DNA of 64,000 nucleotides from Phocaeicola abscessus CCUG 55929 (GTDB lineage Bacteria > Bacteroidota > Bacteroidia > Bacteroidales > Bacteroidaceae): NCBI RefSeq assembly GCF_000312445.1, contig NZ_HE997182.1:370689-434688 (forward strand). The letters run 5' to 3'. The translations under genes and the position numbers were made by a program. Shown here piece after piece: positions 47,420-56,314 of this stretch. The notes under the pieces are model-generated. The model did not search any database and had not been told where the DNA came from. It saw only the letters and a program-made list of their open reading frames with translations. Positions within the stretch are counted from its first letter, which is position 1. Every line of letters starts with the position of its first letter.

Positions 47420-48823
47420 TTACTTGGCCAATTCGATGCAAATTTTATCCTGAACGGCGCGCGCGCTCCTCAGTTGCATGATATTCTGATGGATGATGAC
47501 GAATGCCAACTGGTGTCCGTCGACAGCTTTTATAAAGCCCGCCAGAGAGCTTACGCCTTTTACCGAGCCGGTTTTGGCATGCACGTTATACTGCGCTTTC
47601 GTGCCTTTCATTCGATGCTTTAAGGTCCCGTCGACACCGGCTATCGGCAATGCGTCATAAAAAGGCAAGAATATATCCCGGTGATAATAGGCGTATTTCA
47701 GATATTCCAGCATCAGGCGAGGAGAGATGTAATTATACAAAGAAACCCCGCTGCCGTCTGCGATATGATAGAGATCGGGATTCATCCCTATCGCTCCGTC
47801 CATGAACGTGTTTATGGCATCCGTACCGTCCTGGGCCGTCAGCCGTTTGCGGTTGAATTGATTCGCCGCCAGCTGATAGAACATGGATTCGGCACAGAGG
47901 TTGTCGCTTTCTTTCAAGGCTTGCTTCAACACCTCGCGTAAAGGACGGCTCCAGGTAAAAAAGGTCGTAATCTCTCTCTCCGCCGTCGGAGCCGGACAAT
48001 CTGCTAAAGCGATATGCGAGACGGATACCCCCCGATCATGAAGACGATTCAAGAATGTCCGAAGGAAAAATCTCTCCGACGAGACGACGCTCAAACTCTC
48101 TTTCACCGTTCGGGTCACATTGCCCGTCACGGAAATGATGTTCCCGTTGCTCAGCCAATTACGCGTAATCTTCAGTCTTCCGGCATTCGGATCATCGCTT
48201 ATCGCCCGATTATCGACCCGATAATAGTCGGAAAAAGGCTTACAATCGACAGCCGCTCTCGTTCCCCGTTCTCGAGGCGAGACCGTCACGTCGACACATC
48301 CTCCGTTCAGCATCAAAGGAGAGAGGTAGGGCTGGAACGAATAAGGCGCATCGTCCCACGACCAACCCGGTCCCCAATAAACGGAGTCCATCATCGAGAC
48401 GTCGGCAGCCAGCGTATCGGTTATAACACGTATTCCGTTCGCGATGACCGCATCCGCTAACCGATTCAGATCTTCGTCCGAAAATAACGGATCGAAGCCG
48501 CCCACCACGAACAGACTTCCATGCAAGGTGTCCTGCCGAATCGTTCCGGTATAACAGAGTTTCGTATCGTACGAAAAATTCTCTCCCAACCTTGCCAAAG
48601 CAGTAACCGAAGTGATGATCTTTTCAACGGAAGCAGGACGGAAAAGTTTCTCATCCTGATAAGCATACAGCAATTTCCCCTCGGTCAGATCAAAGACGGT
48701 AACACCTGTTTCGGACATCTTCAACGCATCCGATCGCACCCATGCGTCCAAGCGCTCCGAAAGCGGCTGGGCGTTCAGCAGATTGGCGGCGAGCACAAAA
48801 AGAGCGGCGAGTACTTGTTTCAT
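47420..48823 (-). CDS. dacB: D-alanyl-D-alanine carboxypeptidase/endopeptidase (PBP4)
   Basis: A 467-residue penicillin-binding protein of class C (PBP4). Signal peptide MKQVLAALFVLAANLLNA. Serine-penicillin-binding motifs: SxxK in FRPASVEKIITS, SxN in KESDNLCAESMFYQLA, and KTG in HAKTGSVKGVSSLAG. The insert domains between the first two motifs match PBP4. It trims peptidoglycan cross-links and stem peptides in the periplasm. The lpdA stop lies directly before the ATG (48824/48823), so it is co-transcribed with lpdA. Confidence 0.92.
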   Translation of the reverse strand: MKQVLAALFVLAANLLNAQPLSERLDAWVRSDALKMSETGVTVFDLTEGKLLYAYQDEKLFRPASVEKIITSVTALARLGENFSYDTKLCYTGTIRQDTLHGSLFVVGGFDPLFSDEDLNRLADAVIANGIRVITDTLAADVSMMDSVYWGPGWSWDDAPYSFQPYLSPLMLNGGCVDVTVSPRERGTRAAVDCKPFSDYYRVDNRAISDDPNAGRLKITRNWLSNGNIISVTGNVTRTVKESLSVVSSERFFLRTFLNRLHDRGVSVSHIALADCPAPTAEREITTFFTWSRPLREVLKQALKESDNLCAESMFYQLAANQFNRKRLTAQDGTDAINTFMDGAIGMNPDLYHIADGSGVSLYNYISPRLMLEYLKYAYYHRDIFLPFYDALPIAGVDGTLKHRMKGTKAQYNVHAKTGSVKGVSSLAGFIKAVDGHQLAFVIIHQNIMQLRSARAVQDKICIELAK

Positions 48824-50164
48824 CTATAATTCGCGGAAAATTTCACCTGCCGTAGGATGAGGAAAGACGTAACGCTTCCATTCTGCTACTTTCGAACGAT
48901 TTTCTACGGCCATCCCTGCCAGGATAATCAATTCCGAAGCCGGATTGCCCAGGATGTGCGCGCCAAGCACCGTGTCATCCTCTGCAACCAACAATTTGCA
49001 AAGGCCGTTCACGCCCTCGTTCTCTGCGACAAAACGGCCGGAAAAAGTCATCGGCAGCTTCACAACCCTGTAAGCGACGCCATCCCGCTGAGCGTCTTCC
49101 TCCGTCAAACCGACTCCCGCTATCTCCGGATTGGTATAGACGACGCTCGGAACAGCTCGATAGTTCATCCGCTCGGGGACTCCAAGGATGTGATGGACGG
49201 CTACTTCCGCTTCTCTCACGGCCGTGTGCGCCAATAGCGATACGCCGTTCAAATCGCCGCAGACATAAACTCCCCTGACCGAAGATTCCAAATGCTCGTC
49301 CACTTTGATATTCCGACCGTTCAGTTCCACGTTCAAATTCTCCAAACCGAATCCTCGCATGACGGGACGACGCCCTACGCTCATCAAGAGTTTCTCGGCA
49401 ACCACTGATCCCGACCCTTCCGCATTCTCATACGAGACGGTAATGCCGCTTTCGCCCGAAGCGACCCCCACGACCTTTACTCCCAACAGGAAGCGTACTC
49501 CGCGTTTCGCATACTCGCCCTGCAACATGGCAGACAGCTCGCGATCCATCGGCCCGATGAGCTTATCCAACATCTCGATCACCGTGACCTGCACGCCCAA
49601 AGAGGAGAAGAACGAAGCAAACTCCATCCCGATCACGCCGCCGCCGATAATAGCTAAGGATGCAGGGATTTCCGTATTCTCCAACGCTTCCCGATGCGTC
49701 CAATAAGGCACCTTATCCATGCCGGGAATGGGAGGTACGAACGTCTCGCTACCGGTACAAAGCAATAAGTTTTCACACTCGTAGAATTCCTCACCGCATC
49801 GAATCGTGTTCTTATCGACGATCCGCGCTTCTCCCTCCACCATCGTCACGTTCGCGGCTTTCAAGCGGGCCTTGATACCCAATACCAATTTGCGGACCAC
49901 TTTCGCCTTTCGCTTCATGATCTGCTCCAGGTCGCAAGTAGCTTCAGGGACGATTACCCCGTACGGTCTGGCATGTTTGGCATAGTCGTAAATCTTCGCC
50001 GAATAAAGCAATGCCTTGGTCGGAATACAGCCTTCGTTCAGACAAACCCCTCCCATCTTTCCTTTCTCGAAAAGCACGACACGCAGCCCGGCTCTTCCGG
50101 CACACTCGGCTGCCGTATATCCCGCAGGACCGCCGCCGACAATAGCTAATTGATAGTTAGACAT
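48824..50164 (-). CDS. lpdA: Dihydrolipoamide dehydrogenase
   Basis: A 446-residue class I flavoprotein disulfide reductase from the ATG at 50164 (MSNYQLAIVGGGPAGYTAAE). It has the redox-active pair in GGVCLNEGCIPTKALL, a NAD-binding IIGGGVIGMEFASFFSSLGV, the FAD motif GVYVCGDLNG, and the C-terminal FPHPTAGEIFREL holding the catalytic His-Glu. It re-oxidises lipoamide in 2-oxoacid dehydrogenase, glycine cleavage or branched-chain complexes; no partner genes are nearby. Upstream Met codons to 50224 are less likely starts. Confidence 0.92.
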   Translation of the reverse strand: MSNYQLAIVGGGPAGYTAAECAGRAGLRVVLFEKGKMGGVCLNEGCIPTKALLYSAKIYDYAKHARPYGVIVPEATCDLEQIMKRKAKVVRKLVLGIKARLKAANVTMVEGEARIVDKNTIRCGEEFYECENLLLCTGSETFVPPIPGMDKVPYWTHREALENTEIPASLAIIGGGVIGMEFASFFSSLGVQVTVIEMLDKLIGPMDRELSAMLQGEYAKRGVRFLLGVKVVGVASGESGITVSYENAEGSGSVVAEKLLMSVGRRPVMRGFGLENLNVELNGRNIKVDEHLESSVRGVYVCGDLNGVSLLAHTAVREAEVAVHHILGVPERMNYRAVPSVVYTNPEIAGVGLTEEDAQRDGVAYRVVKLPMTFSGRFVAENEGVNGLCKLLVAEDDTVLGAHILGNPASELIILAGMAVENRSKVAEWKRYVFPHPTAGEIFREL

Positions 50165-50285
50165 AGCGCTAAAGGTTAAATCGTTATTTAATCCATTCAT
50201 TTCTCTTCCGCAACACGGGCACAAGATACGAAAATTATATGGCTTTCCCTTTTATTCGATAAAAGAAGTTCATCGAAAACCTGAC

Positions 50286-50646
50286 CGGACACGTCCCGAA
50301 CCCCGTCGGCGAGGTTGTTTATCCCGTCGGATAGGTAGTACAACCTATCCGGATACGTCCGGAACGTCAAATTTGAGGTTGTCTAACGTATCCGGCGAGG
50401 TCCGGAACGTCAAATTTGAGGTTATCCAACGTATCCGGCGGGGTCCAGAACGTATCCGACGGGATCCGGGACGTCAACGAACAGGTTACCCAACGTATCC
50501 GACGAGGTCCGGAACGTCAAATTTGAGGTTATCCAACGTATCCGGCGGGGTTCGGGACGTGTCCGACGGGGTCCGGAACGTCGACGGACAGGTTACCCAA
50601 CGTGTCCGACGGGGTTCGGAACGTCGACGGACAGGTTGCACCACGT
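50286..50646. repeat. Array 1: about 17 modules of 21-22 bp, non-coding
   Basis: The stretch falls into consecutive modules of 21-22 bp starting at 50286, 50307, 50328, 50349, 50370, 50391, 50412, 50433, 50454, 50475, 50497, 50518, 50540, 50561, 50582, 50604 and 50625. Typical module cores are cgacggggtccggaacgt and aaatttgaggttatccaacg. Many modules end in AACGT and carry GGTT or GGTC in the middle. Pairs form a 43-bp higher-order unit. There are no unique spacers, so it is not CRISPR. It lies between the divergent lpdA and ybeY. A 98-codon frame across it only translates the repeat. Confidence 0.9.
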
Positions 50647-50847
50647 CGACGAATCGATCTCGTACCTAAACGGTAGAGATTTTTATCCCCTTTGAAGCAA
50701 ACACGTATTCCTTATGCGAGATCTACACTTTTCAAGGAATACCGTTTGCATTGATACTGGAGCTCGTATTGAATGATGCTGATAAACATCGAAAAAAGAA
50801 AGGATAAATATATGTTCAAACCCTTTTCGTGCATTAAGAAAAATGGG

Positions 50848-50855
50848 TAACTTTG
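50848..50855 (+). promoter_or_regulatory. -7 box (TAACTTTG) for ybeY
   Basis: Consensus box 19 bp before the ybeY ATG at 50875. Confidence 0.7.
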
Positions 50856-50874
50856 GCGTACAAATGCAAACATT

Positions 50875-51309
50875 ATGATCAGTTATCAAAGCGAAGATAT
50901 CGGAATGCCCGCCATAAGCCGAGCAAAAATAACCGAATGGATCAAACGGGTGGCCGCTTCCTACGAAAAAAAAATAGGAACCATTGCTTACATTTTCTGT
51001 TCGGATGAGAAAATCTTAGCCATCAACCGCCAATATCTGCAACATGATTACTATACGGATATCATCACTTTCGACTACTGTACAGGTTCCAGCCTCTCGG
51101 GCGATATTTTCATCAGTTTGGATACCGTACGCTCCAATGCAGAGCTCTTCGGGCAAACCTACGACAGAGAGCTGCATCGGGTTCTCGTTCACGGCATTCT
51201 CCACCTTTGCGGAATCAATGACAAAGGTCCGGGCGAACGCGAAATCATGGAAGCAGCAGAAAACAAGGCCCTGTCCCTGCTCGAATCGGGGAACGTTTCA
51301 AACGGTTGA
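50875..51309 (+). CDS. ybeY: rRNA maturation RNase YbeY
   Basis: A 144-residue metal-dependent endoribonuclease for 16S rRNA 3'-end processing and ribosome quality control. Signatures: FCSDEKILAINRQYLQHDYY, TDIITFDYC, SGDIFISLDTV and HGILHLCGINDKGPGE. The usual HGxLHLxGyDH ends here in NDK instead of DH, as I recall for Bacteroidetes members, so the third metal ligand differs from the E. coli enzyme. It has its own promoter and is separated from mnmG by a second promoter. Confidence 0.9.
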   Translation: MISYQSEDIGMPAISRAKITEWIKRVAASYEKKIGTIAYIFCSDEKILAINRQYLQHDYYTDIITFDYCTGSSLSGDIFISLDTVRSNAELFGQTYDRELHRVLVHGILHLCGINDKGPGEREIMEAAENKALSLLESGNVSNG

Positions 51310-51355
51310 ACGGATTTTATAAAGGCGGAAACGACCGGATTACGCTAACTTTTCG

Positions 51356-51363
51356 TAATTTTG
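51356..51363 (+). promoter_or_regulatory. -7 box (TAATTTTG) for mnmG
   Basis: Consensus box 25 bp before the ATG at 51388. It overlaps the alternative TTG at 51361, which is therefore rejected as a start. Confidence 0.68.
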
Positions 51364-51387
51364 CACGGTAAAAACAAAGGGATATTC

Positions 51388-53259
51388 ATGGAGTTCAACT
51401 ACGATGTCATAGTTATCGGCGCCGGCCATGCCGGATGCGAAGCCGCCAGCGCTGCCGCCAATCTCGGTGCAAAAACGTGTCTGATCACCATGGACATGAA
51501 CAAGATCGCCCAGATGAGCTGCAATCCGGCCATCGGAGGTATTGCCAAAGGGCAAATCGCTCGGGAGGTAGACGCATTGGGAGGTTATATGGGTATCGTT
51601 ACAGACCGTACCGCCATTCAATTTCGGATGTTGAACCGCTCGAAAGGTCCGGCCATGTGGAGCCCGCGGGCACAATGCGACAGAGGAAAATACATATGGA
51701 CCTGGCGGGAAATATTGGAGAATACTCCCCACCTTACTATCTGGCAAGACACCGCAGAGGAATTATTGACTGAGAACGGCGAAGCGACTGGCATTACTAC
51801 CCTCTGGGGAGTTACATTCAAAGCTAAATGCGTCATCCTCACGGCAGGGACATTCCTGAACGGACTGATGCACATCGGAAGAAAAAAAGTCCCGGGAGGC
51901 AGAACGGCCGAACCGGCCTCGTACCGCCTTACGGAGTCGATCGCCAAGAACGGCATTTCTGCGGGAAGGATGAAGACGGGCACTCCCGTCCGCATCGACG
52001 GTCGAAGCGTTCATTTCGAGGAAATGGAACCTCAATCGGGAGAAAATGACTTCCACCGTTTCTCATTCTTAAGCGAACCTCGCAAACTGAAACAATTAGA
52101 TTGCTGGACATGCTTCACCAACAAAGAGGTACACGACATCCTCCGGAAAGGACTTCCCGACTCTCCGCTGTACAACGGACAGATCAAAAGCATCGGCCCT
52201 CGGTATTGTCCGAGCATAGAGACAAAGCTTTTCACTTTTCCTGACAAGGCGCAACATCAGCTGTTCTTAGAGCCGGAAGGAGAGACGACCCATGAGATGT
52301 ACCTCAACGGATTCTCTTCTTCTCTACCGATCGATATACAAATCCATGCCCTGAAAAAGATTCCCGCTTTCAAAGATCTGGTCGTTTTCCGCCCCGGTTA
52401 TGCCATCGAATATGATTTCTTTGATCCTACACAGCTTCAACACACGCTGGAGTCTAAAATCGTCAGGAATCTATTCCTCGCCGGACAAGTCAACGGCACC
52501 ACAGGCTATGAAGAAGCCGCCGGACAGGGAATTATAGCCGGTATCAACGCTGCCGTCAACTGCTTCGGCGGCAAGCCCTTCGTCTTAGGTCGCGACGAAG
52601 CATATATCGGAGTTTTGATCGACGATCTGGTAACCAAGGGCGTGGACGAGCCGTACCGCATGTTCACGTCCAGGGCTGAATACAGAATCCTGCTCCGTCA
52701 AGACGATGCCGATATGCGTCTGACGGAACGATCTTATCGAATAGGCTTAGCGAAACAAGACCGGTATGAGAGGATGCACAGCAAGAAAGAGGCCATAAAG
52801 TCGATTGTCGAATTCGCCGAATCTTATCCGATCAAAGCTTCATGGGTGAACGATGCTCTCGAGAAATTAGGAACTTCCCCCCTGCTCCGCGGCTGCAAAC
52901 TGATCGATCTTATCAACCGTCCTCAAATTACGCTGACCCGCATCGCCGAATATATTCCCGCATTCAACGAAGTACTGGATCAGCTGACAGACAGAAAAGA
53001 GGAAATCATCGAAGCCGCCGAAGTGCAAATGAAATATCAGGGTTACATTCATCGCGAACGGATTATAGCAGATAAAATCCATCGGTTAGAATCCATTCGG
53101 ATAAAAGGGAAATTCGATTATGACCGACTCAACTCCCTCACGATCGAAGCCCGGCAGAAGCTGAAAAAGATAGATCCGGTAACCCTCGCGCAAGCCAGCC
53201 GAATCCCCGGAATATCGCCGAGCGATATCAACGTATTGCTGGTTCTGTTAGGGAGATAG
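51388..53259 (+). CDS. mnmG: tRNA uridine 5-carboxymethylaminomethyl modification enzyme MnmG (GidA)
   Basis: A 623-residue FAD protein from the ATG at 51388 (MEFNYDVIVIGAGHAGCEAA). The dinucleotide fold is followed by MSCNPAIGGIAKGQIAREVD and MWSPRAQCDR, then NGTTGYEEAAGQGIIAG and MFTSRAEYRILLRQDDADMR, with the helical C-terminal domain ending IPGISPSDINVLLVLLGR. With MnmE it modifies the wobble U34 of several tRNAs. Full length and complete. It heads the mnmG-apt-uvrC-dtd-mazG-deoC run, with a parS site in the gap before apt. Confidence 0.95.
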   Translation: MEFNYDVIVIGAGHAGCEAASAAANLGAKTCLITMDMNKIAQMSCNPAIGGIAKGQIAREVDALGGYMGIVTDRTAIQFRMLNRSKGPAMWSPRAQCDRGKYIWTWREILENTPHLTIWQDTAEELLTENGEATGITTLWGVTFKAKCVILTAGTFLNGLMHIGRKKVPGGRTAEPASYRLTESIAKNGISAGRMKTGTPVRIDGRSVHFEEMEPQSGENDFHRFSFLSEPRKLKQLDCWTCFTNKEVHDILRKGLPDSPLYNGQIKSIGPRYCPSIETKLFTFPDKAQHQLFLEPEGETTHEMYLNGFSSSLPIDIQIHALKKIPAFKDLVVFRPGYAIEYDFFDPTQLQHTLESKIVRNLFLAGQVNGTTGYEEAAGQGIIAGINAAVNCFGGKPFVLGRDEAYIGVLIDDLVTKGVDEPYRMFTSRAEYRILLRQDDADMRLTERSYRIGLAKQDRYERMHSKKEAIKSIVEFAESYPIKASWVNDALEKLGTSPLLRGCKLIDLINRPQITLTRIAEYIPAFNEVLDQLTDRKEEIIEAAEVQMKYQGYIHRERIIADKIHRLESIRIKGKFDYDRLNSLTIEARQKLKKIDPVTLAQASRIPGISPSDINVLLVLLGR

Positions 53260-53266
53260 AAAACCC

Positions 53267-53282
53267 TGTTTCACGTGAAACA
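53267..53282. other. parS site, ParB/Spo0J-binding centromere element
   Basis: TGTTTCACGTGAAACA is a perfect 16-bp palindrome and an exact match to the bacterial parS consensus (TGTTNCACGTGAAACA). It sits in the 56-bp gap between the mnmG stop and the apt start. parS sites cluster near replication origins and load ParB-CTP clamps for chromosome segregation. Confidence 0.9.
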
Positions 53283-53315
53283 AACAAATTAAAGAAGAAC
53301 GATAAAATACGGATT

Positions 53316-53852
53316 ATGAATACAGAAAAACTTTTGGCCAACGTCAGAATCATTCCCGATTTTCCTATAAAAGGAATCTTATTCTACGACGTAACGACCT
53401 TATTCAAAAATGCGGAATGCCTTAAAATCATGACGGACGACCTATACGACTATTACAAGCATAAAGGCATCACCAAGGTGGTGGGCATAGAATCGCGCGG
53501 ATTCGTTTTAGGAGGAGCCATAGCCGAGCGACTGGGTGCGGGACTAATTATGGCGAGGAAGCCGGGAAAATTGCCGGCCGACGTGTTGGAAGAAACGTAC
53601 GACAAGGAATATGGAACAGACACGATCCAGATACATAGAGATGCGCTAAAAGGAACCGATATCGTCCTGTTGCACGACGATCTCTTAGCCACGGGGGGCA
53701 CGATGGCCGCAGCGGAACGTTTGGTAAAAAAATTCGGTGTAAAGAAAATCTATGTCAACTTCATCATCGAAATAAAAGACTTAAAAGGACGCGACGTCTT
53801 CCCCAAAGATACAGACATTTATACGCTCCTATCTGTCAGCGAACACCATTAA
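53316..53852 (+). CDS. apt: Adenine phosphoribosyltransferase
   Basis: A 178-residue type I phosphoribosyltransferase making AMP from adenine and PRPP. Motifs: FPIKGILFYDVTTLFKN, VGIESRGFVLGGAIAERLGA, MARKPGKLPADVLEETYDKE, and the PRPP loop IVLLHDDLLATGGTMAAAER. Normal length. The parS site lies 33 bp upstream; uvrC begins 13 bp after the stop. Confidence 0.93.
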   Translation: MNTEKLLANVRIIPDFPIKGILFYDVTTLFKNAECLKIMTDDLYDYYKHKGITKVVGIESRGFVLGGAIAERLGAGLIMARKPGKLPADVLEETYDKEYGTDTIQIHRDALKGTDIVLLHDDLLATGGTMAAAERLVKKFGVKKIYVNFIIEIKDLKGRDVFPKDTDIYTLLSVSEHH

Positions 53853-53865
53853 ACGACAGTTGCCG

Positions 53866-55698
53866 ATGAAAGAAAAAGAGGAGGAAAGAAAAAGGATGGA
53901 TTATCTCTGGGGAATTATTCACAATCTCCCGGAAAGCCCTGGAATCTACCAGTACAGGAACGAAGAAGGAACCATCATATACGTCGGAAAGGCTAAAAAC
54001 CTGAAACGCAGAGTCTCTTCCTACTTCAACAAAGGGCAACAGAGCGCAAAGACACGAATGCTGGTAAGCAAGATACAGGATATCCGGTATATCGTAGTGA
54101 ATACGGAAGAAGACGCTTTACTCTTGGAGAACAATCTGATAAAACGTTATAAACCCCGATACAATGTCTTATTAAAGGATGACAAAACATATCCGTCGAT
54201 CTGCGTAAGCAACGAATATTTTCCTCGAATAGTTAAAACACGACGAATTATCAAAAACGGATCGACGTATTATGGCCCGTACAGTCATCCGCAAATAATG
54301 TACACCGCATTGAACCTGATCAAGAAACTATATCCTCTGCGCACATGCCGCTTAAACCTCACACCGGAAGGCATAAGGCAGGGGAAATTTAAAGAATGCT
54401 TAGAATATCATTTGGGAAATTGTAAGGCGCCGTGTATCGGAAAACAGTCTCAAGAAGAATACATGAAAAATATTCTTGAAATAAAAAATATTCTCAAAGG
54501 AGATATACAGGTAGTAAGCGATATACTGAAAGACGAAATGTACAGACTTTCAGACGAATTGAAATTCGAAGAGGCGCAAATCATGAAGGAGCGTCACGAA
54601 CTGTTAGAGAACTATCGCTCGAAGAGCGAAGTGGTCCATTCGAGCATTCATAACGTAGATGTATTCTCCATCGAAATGGACGAGAAATCAGCATACATAA
54701 ATTACCTGCACATAGTCAAAGGAAGCATCAATCAAGCGTTTACCTTCGAATACAAAATCCGACTGAACGAAACCAAAGAAGAGCTCCTCCAATTGGGTAT
54801 TGTCGAAATGCGTGAACGCTATCGCAGCGTTTCGAAAGAGATCATCGTACCTTTTAAATTAGACATGGAAATGGACGGAGTAATGTTTACCATCCCGCAA
54901 CGAGGAGAGAAAAAACACCTGCTCGACCTGTCCATAATGAATGTCAAACAGTACAAAATCGACCGGTTAAAACAAGCCGATAAACTGAATCCGGAACAAA
55001 AGAAGGTGCGAATACTGACCGAGATAAAAAATCAACTTCACATGGAAAAATTGCCCGCCCAGATAGAATGTTTCGATAATTCGAACATTCAAGGGAGTGA
55101 TGCCGTGGCTGCCTGCGTAGTATTCAAAATGGGTAAACCGAGTAAAAAGGATTATCGAAGATATACCATCAAAACGGTGGAAGGCCCCGACGATTACGCC
55201 TCGATGAAAGAAGTAATCTCCAGAAGATACCGCCGATTAATGAATGAACATCTCCCCTTACCCGATTTAATCATTACGGATGGGGGAAAGGGACAGATGG
55301 AAGTCGTAAGAGAAATCATGGAAGACGAATTGCACCTGAATATTCCGATTGCAGGCTTGGCAAAAGACAATCGTCACCGTACCCACGAGCTGCTATATGG
55401 ATTTCCTCCGCAAGTCATCGGCATCCAACAAGATACTCCGCTCTTCCACTTATTGGCAAATATACAAGAAGAGGTACACCGATTCGCCATTACTTTTCAT
55501 CGGGAAAAACGAAGCAAACGACAAATCGCTTCCGCGCTCGATCAGATTCAGGGAATCGGGGAAAAACGAAAAAATGCCCTCTTGAAAACATTCAAAAGCA
55601 TAGCAAGGATCAAGATGGCTCAGGAAGACGAGATTGCGAAAATAATCGGCCCTGCTGCTGCCAGAAAGGTGTTAAACGGATTAAATAAAGAAGAATAA
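53866..55698 (+). CDS. uvrC: UvrABC excinuclease subunit C
   Basis: About 610 residues with the complete UvrC layout. The GIY-YIG nuclease is SPGIYQYRNEEGTIIYVGKA at ~26-45. The Cys-containing linker is GNCKAPCIGKQS. The UVR domain is SDELKFEEAQIMKERHELLE. The RNase H-like second nuclease has CFDNSNIQGSDAVAACVVF and LIITDGGKGQMEVVREIM. Helix-hairpin-helix motifs end the protein (IQGIGEKRKNALLKTF). It makes both incisions in nucleotide excision repair. The ATG at 53896 is an alternative start. Confidence 0.95.
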   Translation: MKEKEEERKRMDYLWGIIHNLPESPGIYQYRNEEGTIIYVGKAKNLKRRVSSYFNKGQQSAKTRMLVSKIQDIRYIVVNTEEDALLLENNLIKRYKPRYNVLLKDDKTYPSICVSNEYFPRIVKTRRIIKNGSTYYGPYSHPQIMYTALNLIKKLYPLRTCRLNLTPEGIRQGKFKECLEYHLGNCKAPCIGKQSQEEYMKNILEIKNILKGDIQVVSDILKDEMYRLSDELKFEEAQIMKERHELLENYRSKSEVVHSSIHNVDVFSIEMDEKSAYINYLHIVKGSINQAFTFEYKIRLNETKEELLQLGIVEMRERYRSVSKEIIVPFKLDMEMDGVMFTIPQRGEKKHLLDLSIMNVKQYKIDRLKQADKLNPEQKKVRILTEIKNQLHMEKLPAQIECFDNSNIQGSDAVAACVVFKMGKPSKKDYRRYTIKTVEGPDDYASMKEVISRRYRRLMNEHLPLPDLIITDGGKGQMEVVREIMEDELHLNIPIAGLAKDNRHRTHELLYGFPPQVIGIQQDTPLFHLLANIQEEVHRFAITFHREKRSKRQIASALDQIQGIGEKRKNALLKTFKSIARIKMAQEDEIAKIIGPAAARKVLNGLNKEE

Positions 55699-55705
55699 AT
55701 TAAGT

Positions 55706-56158
55706 ATGCGAATCGTCATTCAAAGAGTAAGCAGCGCTGCAGTAACCGTCCACGACATTTGCAAATCGTCGATCCGGGAAGGTTTTGTAATTCTGGTCGG
55801 AATAGAGGAAGCCGACACGCGAGAAGATGCGGATTGGCTAAGCAAAAAAATAGTAAACTTAAGAGTCTTCGATGATGAGCAAGGAGTTATGAACAAATCC
55901 ATCGTAGAAACAGGCGGCAACATCTTGCTGATCAGCCAATTTACGCTGCACGCATCGTACAGAAAAGGCAACCGTCCGTCTTATATCAAGGCTGCCAAAC
56001 ACGAAATCGCCGTTCCTCTCTATACATATTTCATCAAGCGATTAAACGAAGATTTGGGAAAACCGATCCAAACAGGTGAATTCGGCGCCGATATGAAAGT
56101 CACATTGGTTAATGATGGCCCCGTAACCATTTGTATGGACTCTAAAAACAAAGAGTAA
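55706..56158 (+). CDS. dtd: D-aminoacyl-tRNA deacylase
   Basis: A 150-residue DTD enzyme that removes D-amino acids (and glycine) mischarged on tRNA. It has MRIVIQRVSSAAVTV, GFVILVGIEEADTREDADWL, the SQFTL motif (LLISQFTLHASYRKGNRPSY) and the cross-subunit Gly-cis-Pro-type VNDGPVTICMDS. Full length. It starts 7 bp after uvrC and is followed 5 bp later by a 49-codon gene. Confidence 0.94.
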   Translation: MRIVIQRVSSAAVTVHDICKSSIREGFVILVGIEEADTREDADWLSKKIVNLRVFDDEQGVMNKSIVETGGNILLISQFTLHASYRKGNRPSYIKAAKHEIAVPLYTYFIKRLNEDLGKPIQTGEFGADMKVTLVNDGPVTICMDSKNKE

Positions 56159-56163
56159 AACGG

Positions 56164-56313
56164 ATGAAACAGTATATCGAATACATCAATTCTGCAATCG
56201 TGGCATCATTAATGCTGAAAGATGTTTTAAATACGGGAATTTTTGTCTATATTGTCGTGATTTTAACCGTCATGCCGAGTATGCTTGCACTCATCACCTT
56301 ATACAAATTATGA
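56164..56313 (+). CDS. Small membrane protein, 49 residues
   Basis: ATG at 56164 to TGA at 56311-56313. It begins MKQYIEYINSAIVASLMLKD and has a strongly hydrophobic segment (GIFVYIVVILTVMPSMLALI), one or two membrane helices. The gaps to dtd (5 bp) and to the mazG-like ATG (1 bp) are operon-tight, which is the main evidence that it is real. I do not recognise a family. The alternative, a longer mazG-like start at 56285, would overlap its end. Confidence 0.55.
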   Translation: MKQYIEYINSAIVASLMLKDVLNTGIFVYIVVILTVMPSMLALITLYKL

Positions 56314-56314
56314 T

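Noticed and set aside
50286-50646. CRISPR array
   Set aside because: Modules are contiguous and degenerate with no unique spacers, and no cas genes are present.
50373-50669. 98-codon open frame on the + strand
   Set aside because: It only translates the 21-bp repeat array; the Arg/Gly/Val periodic peptide follows the repeat, with no start context.
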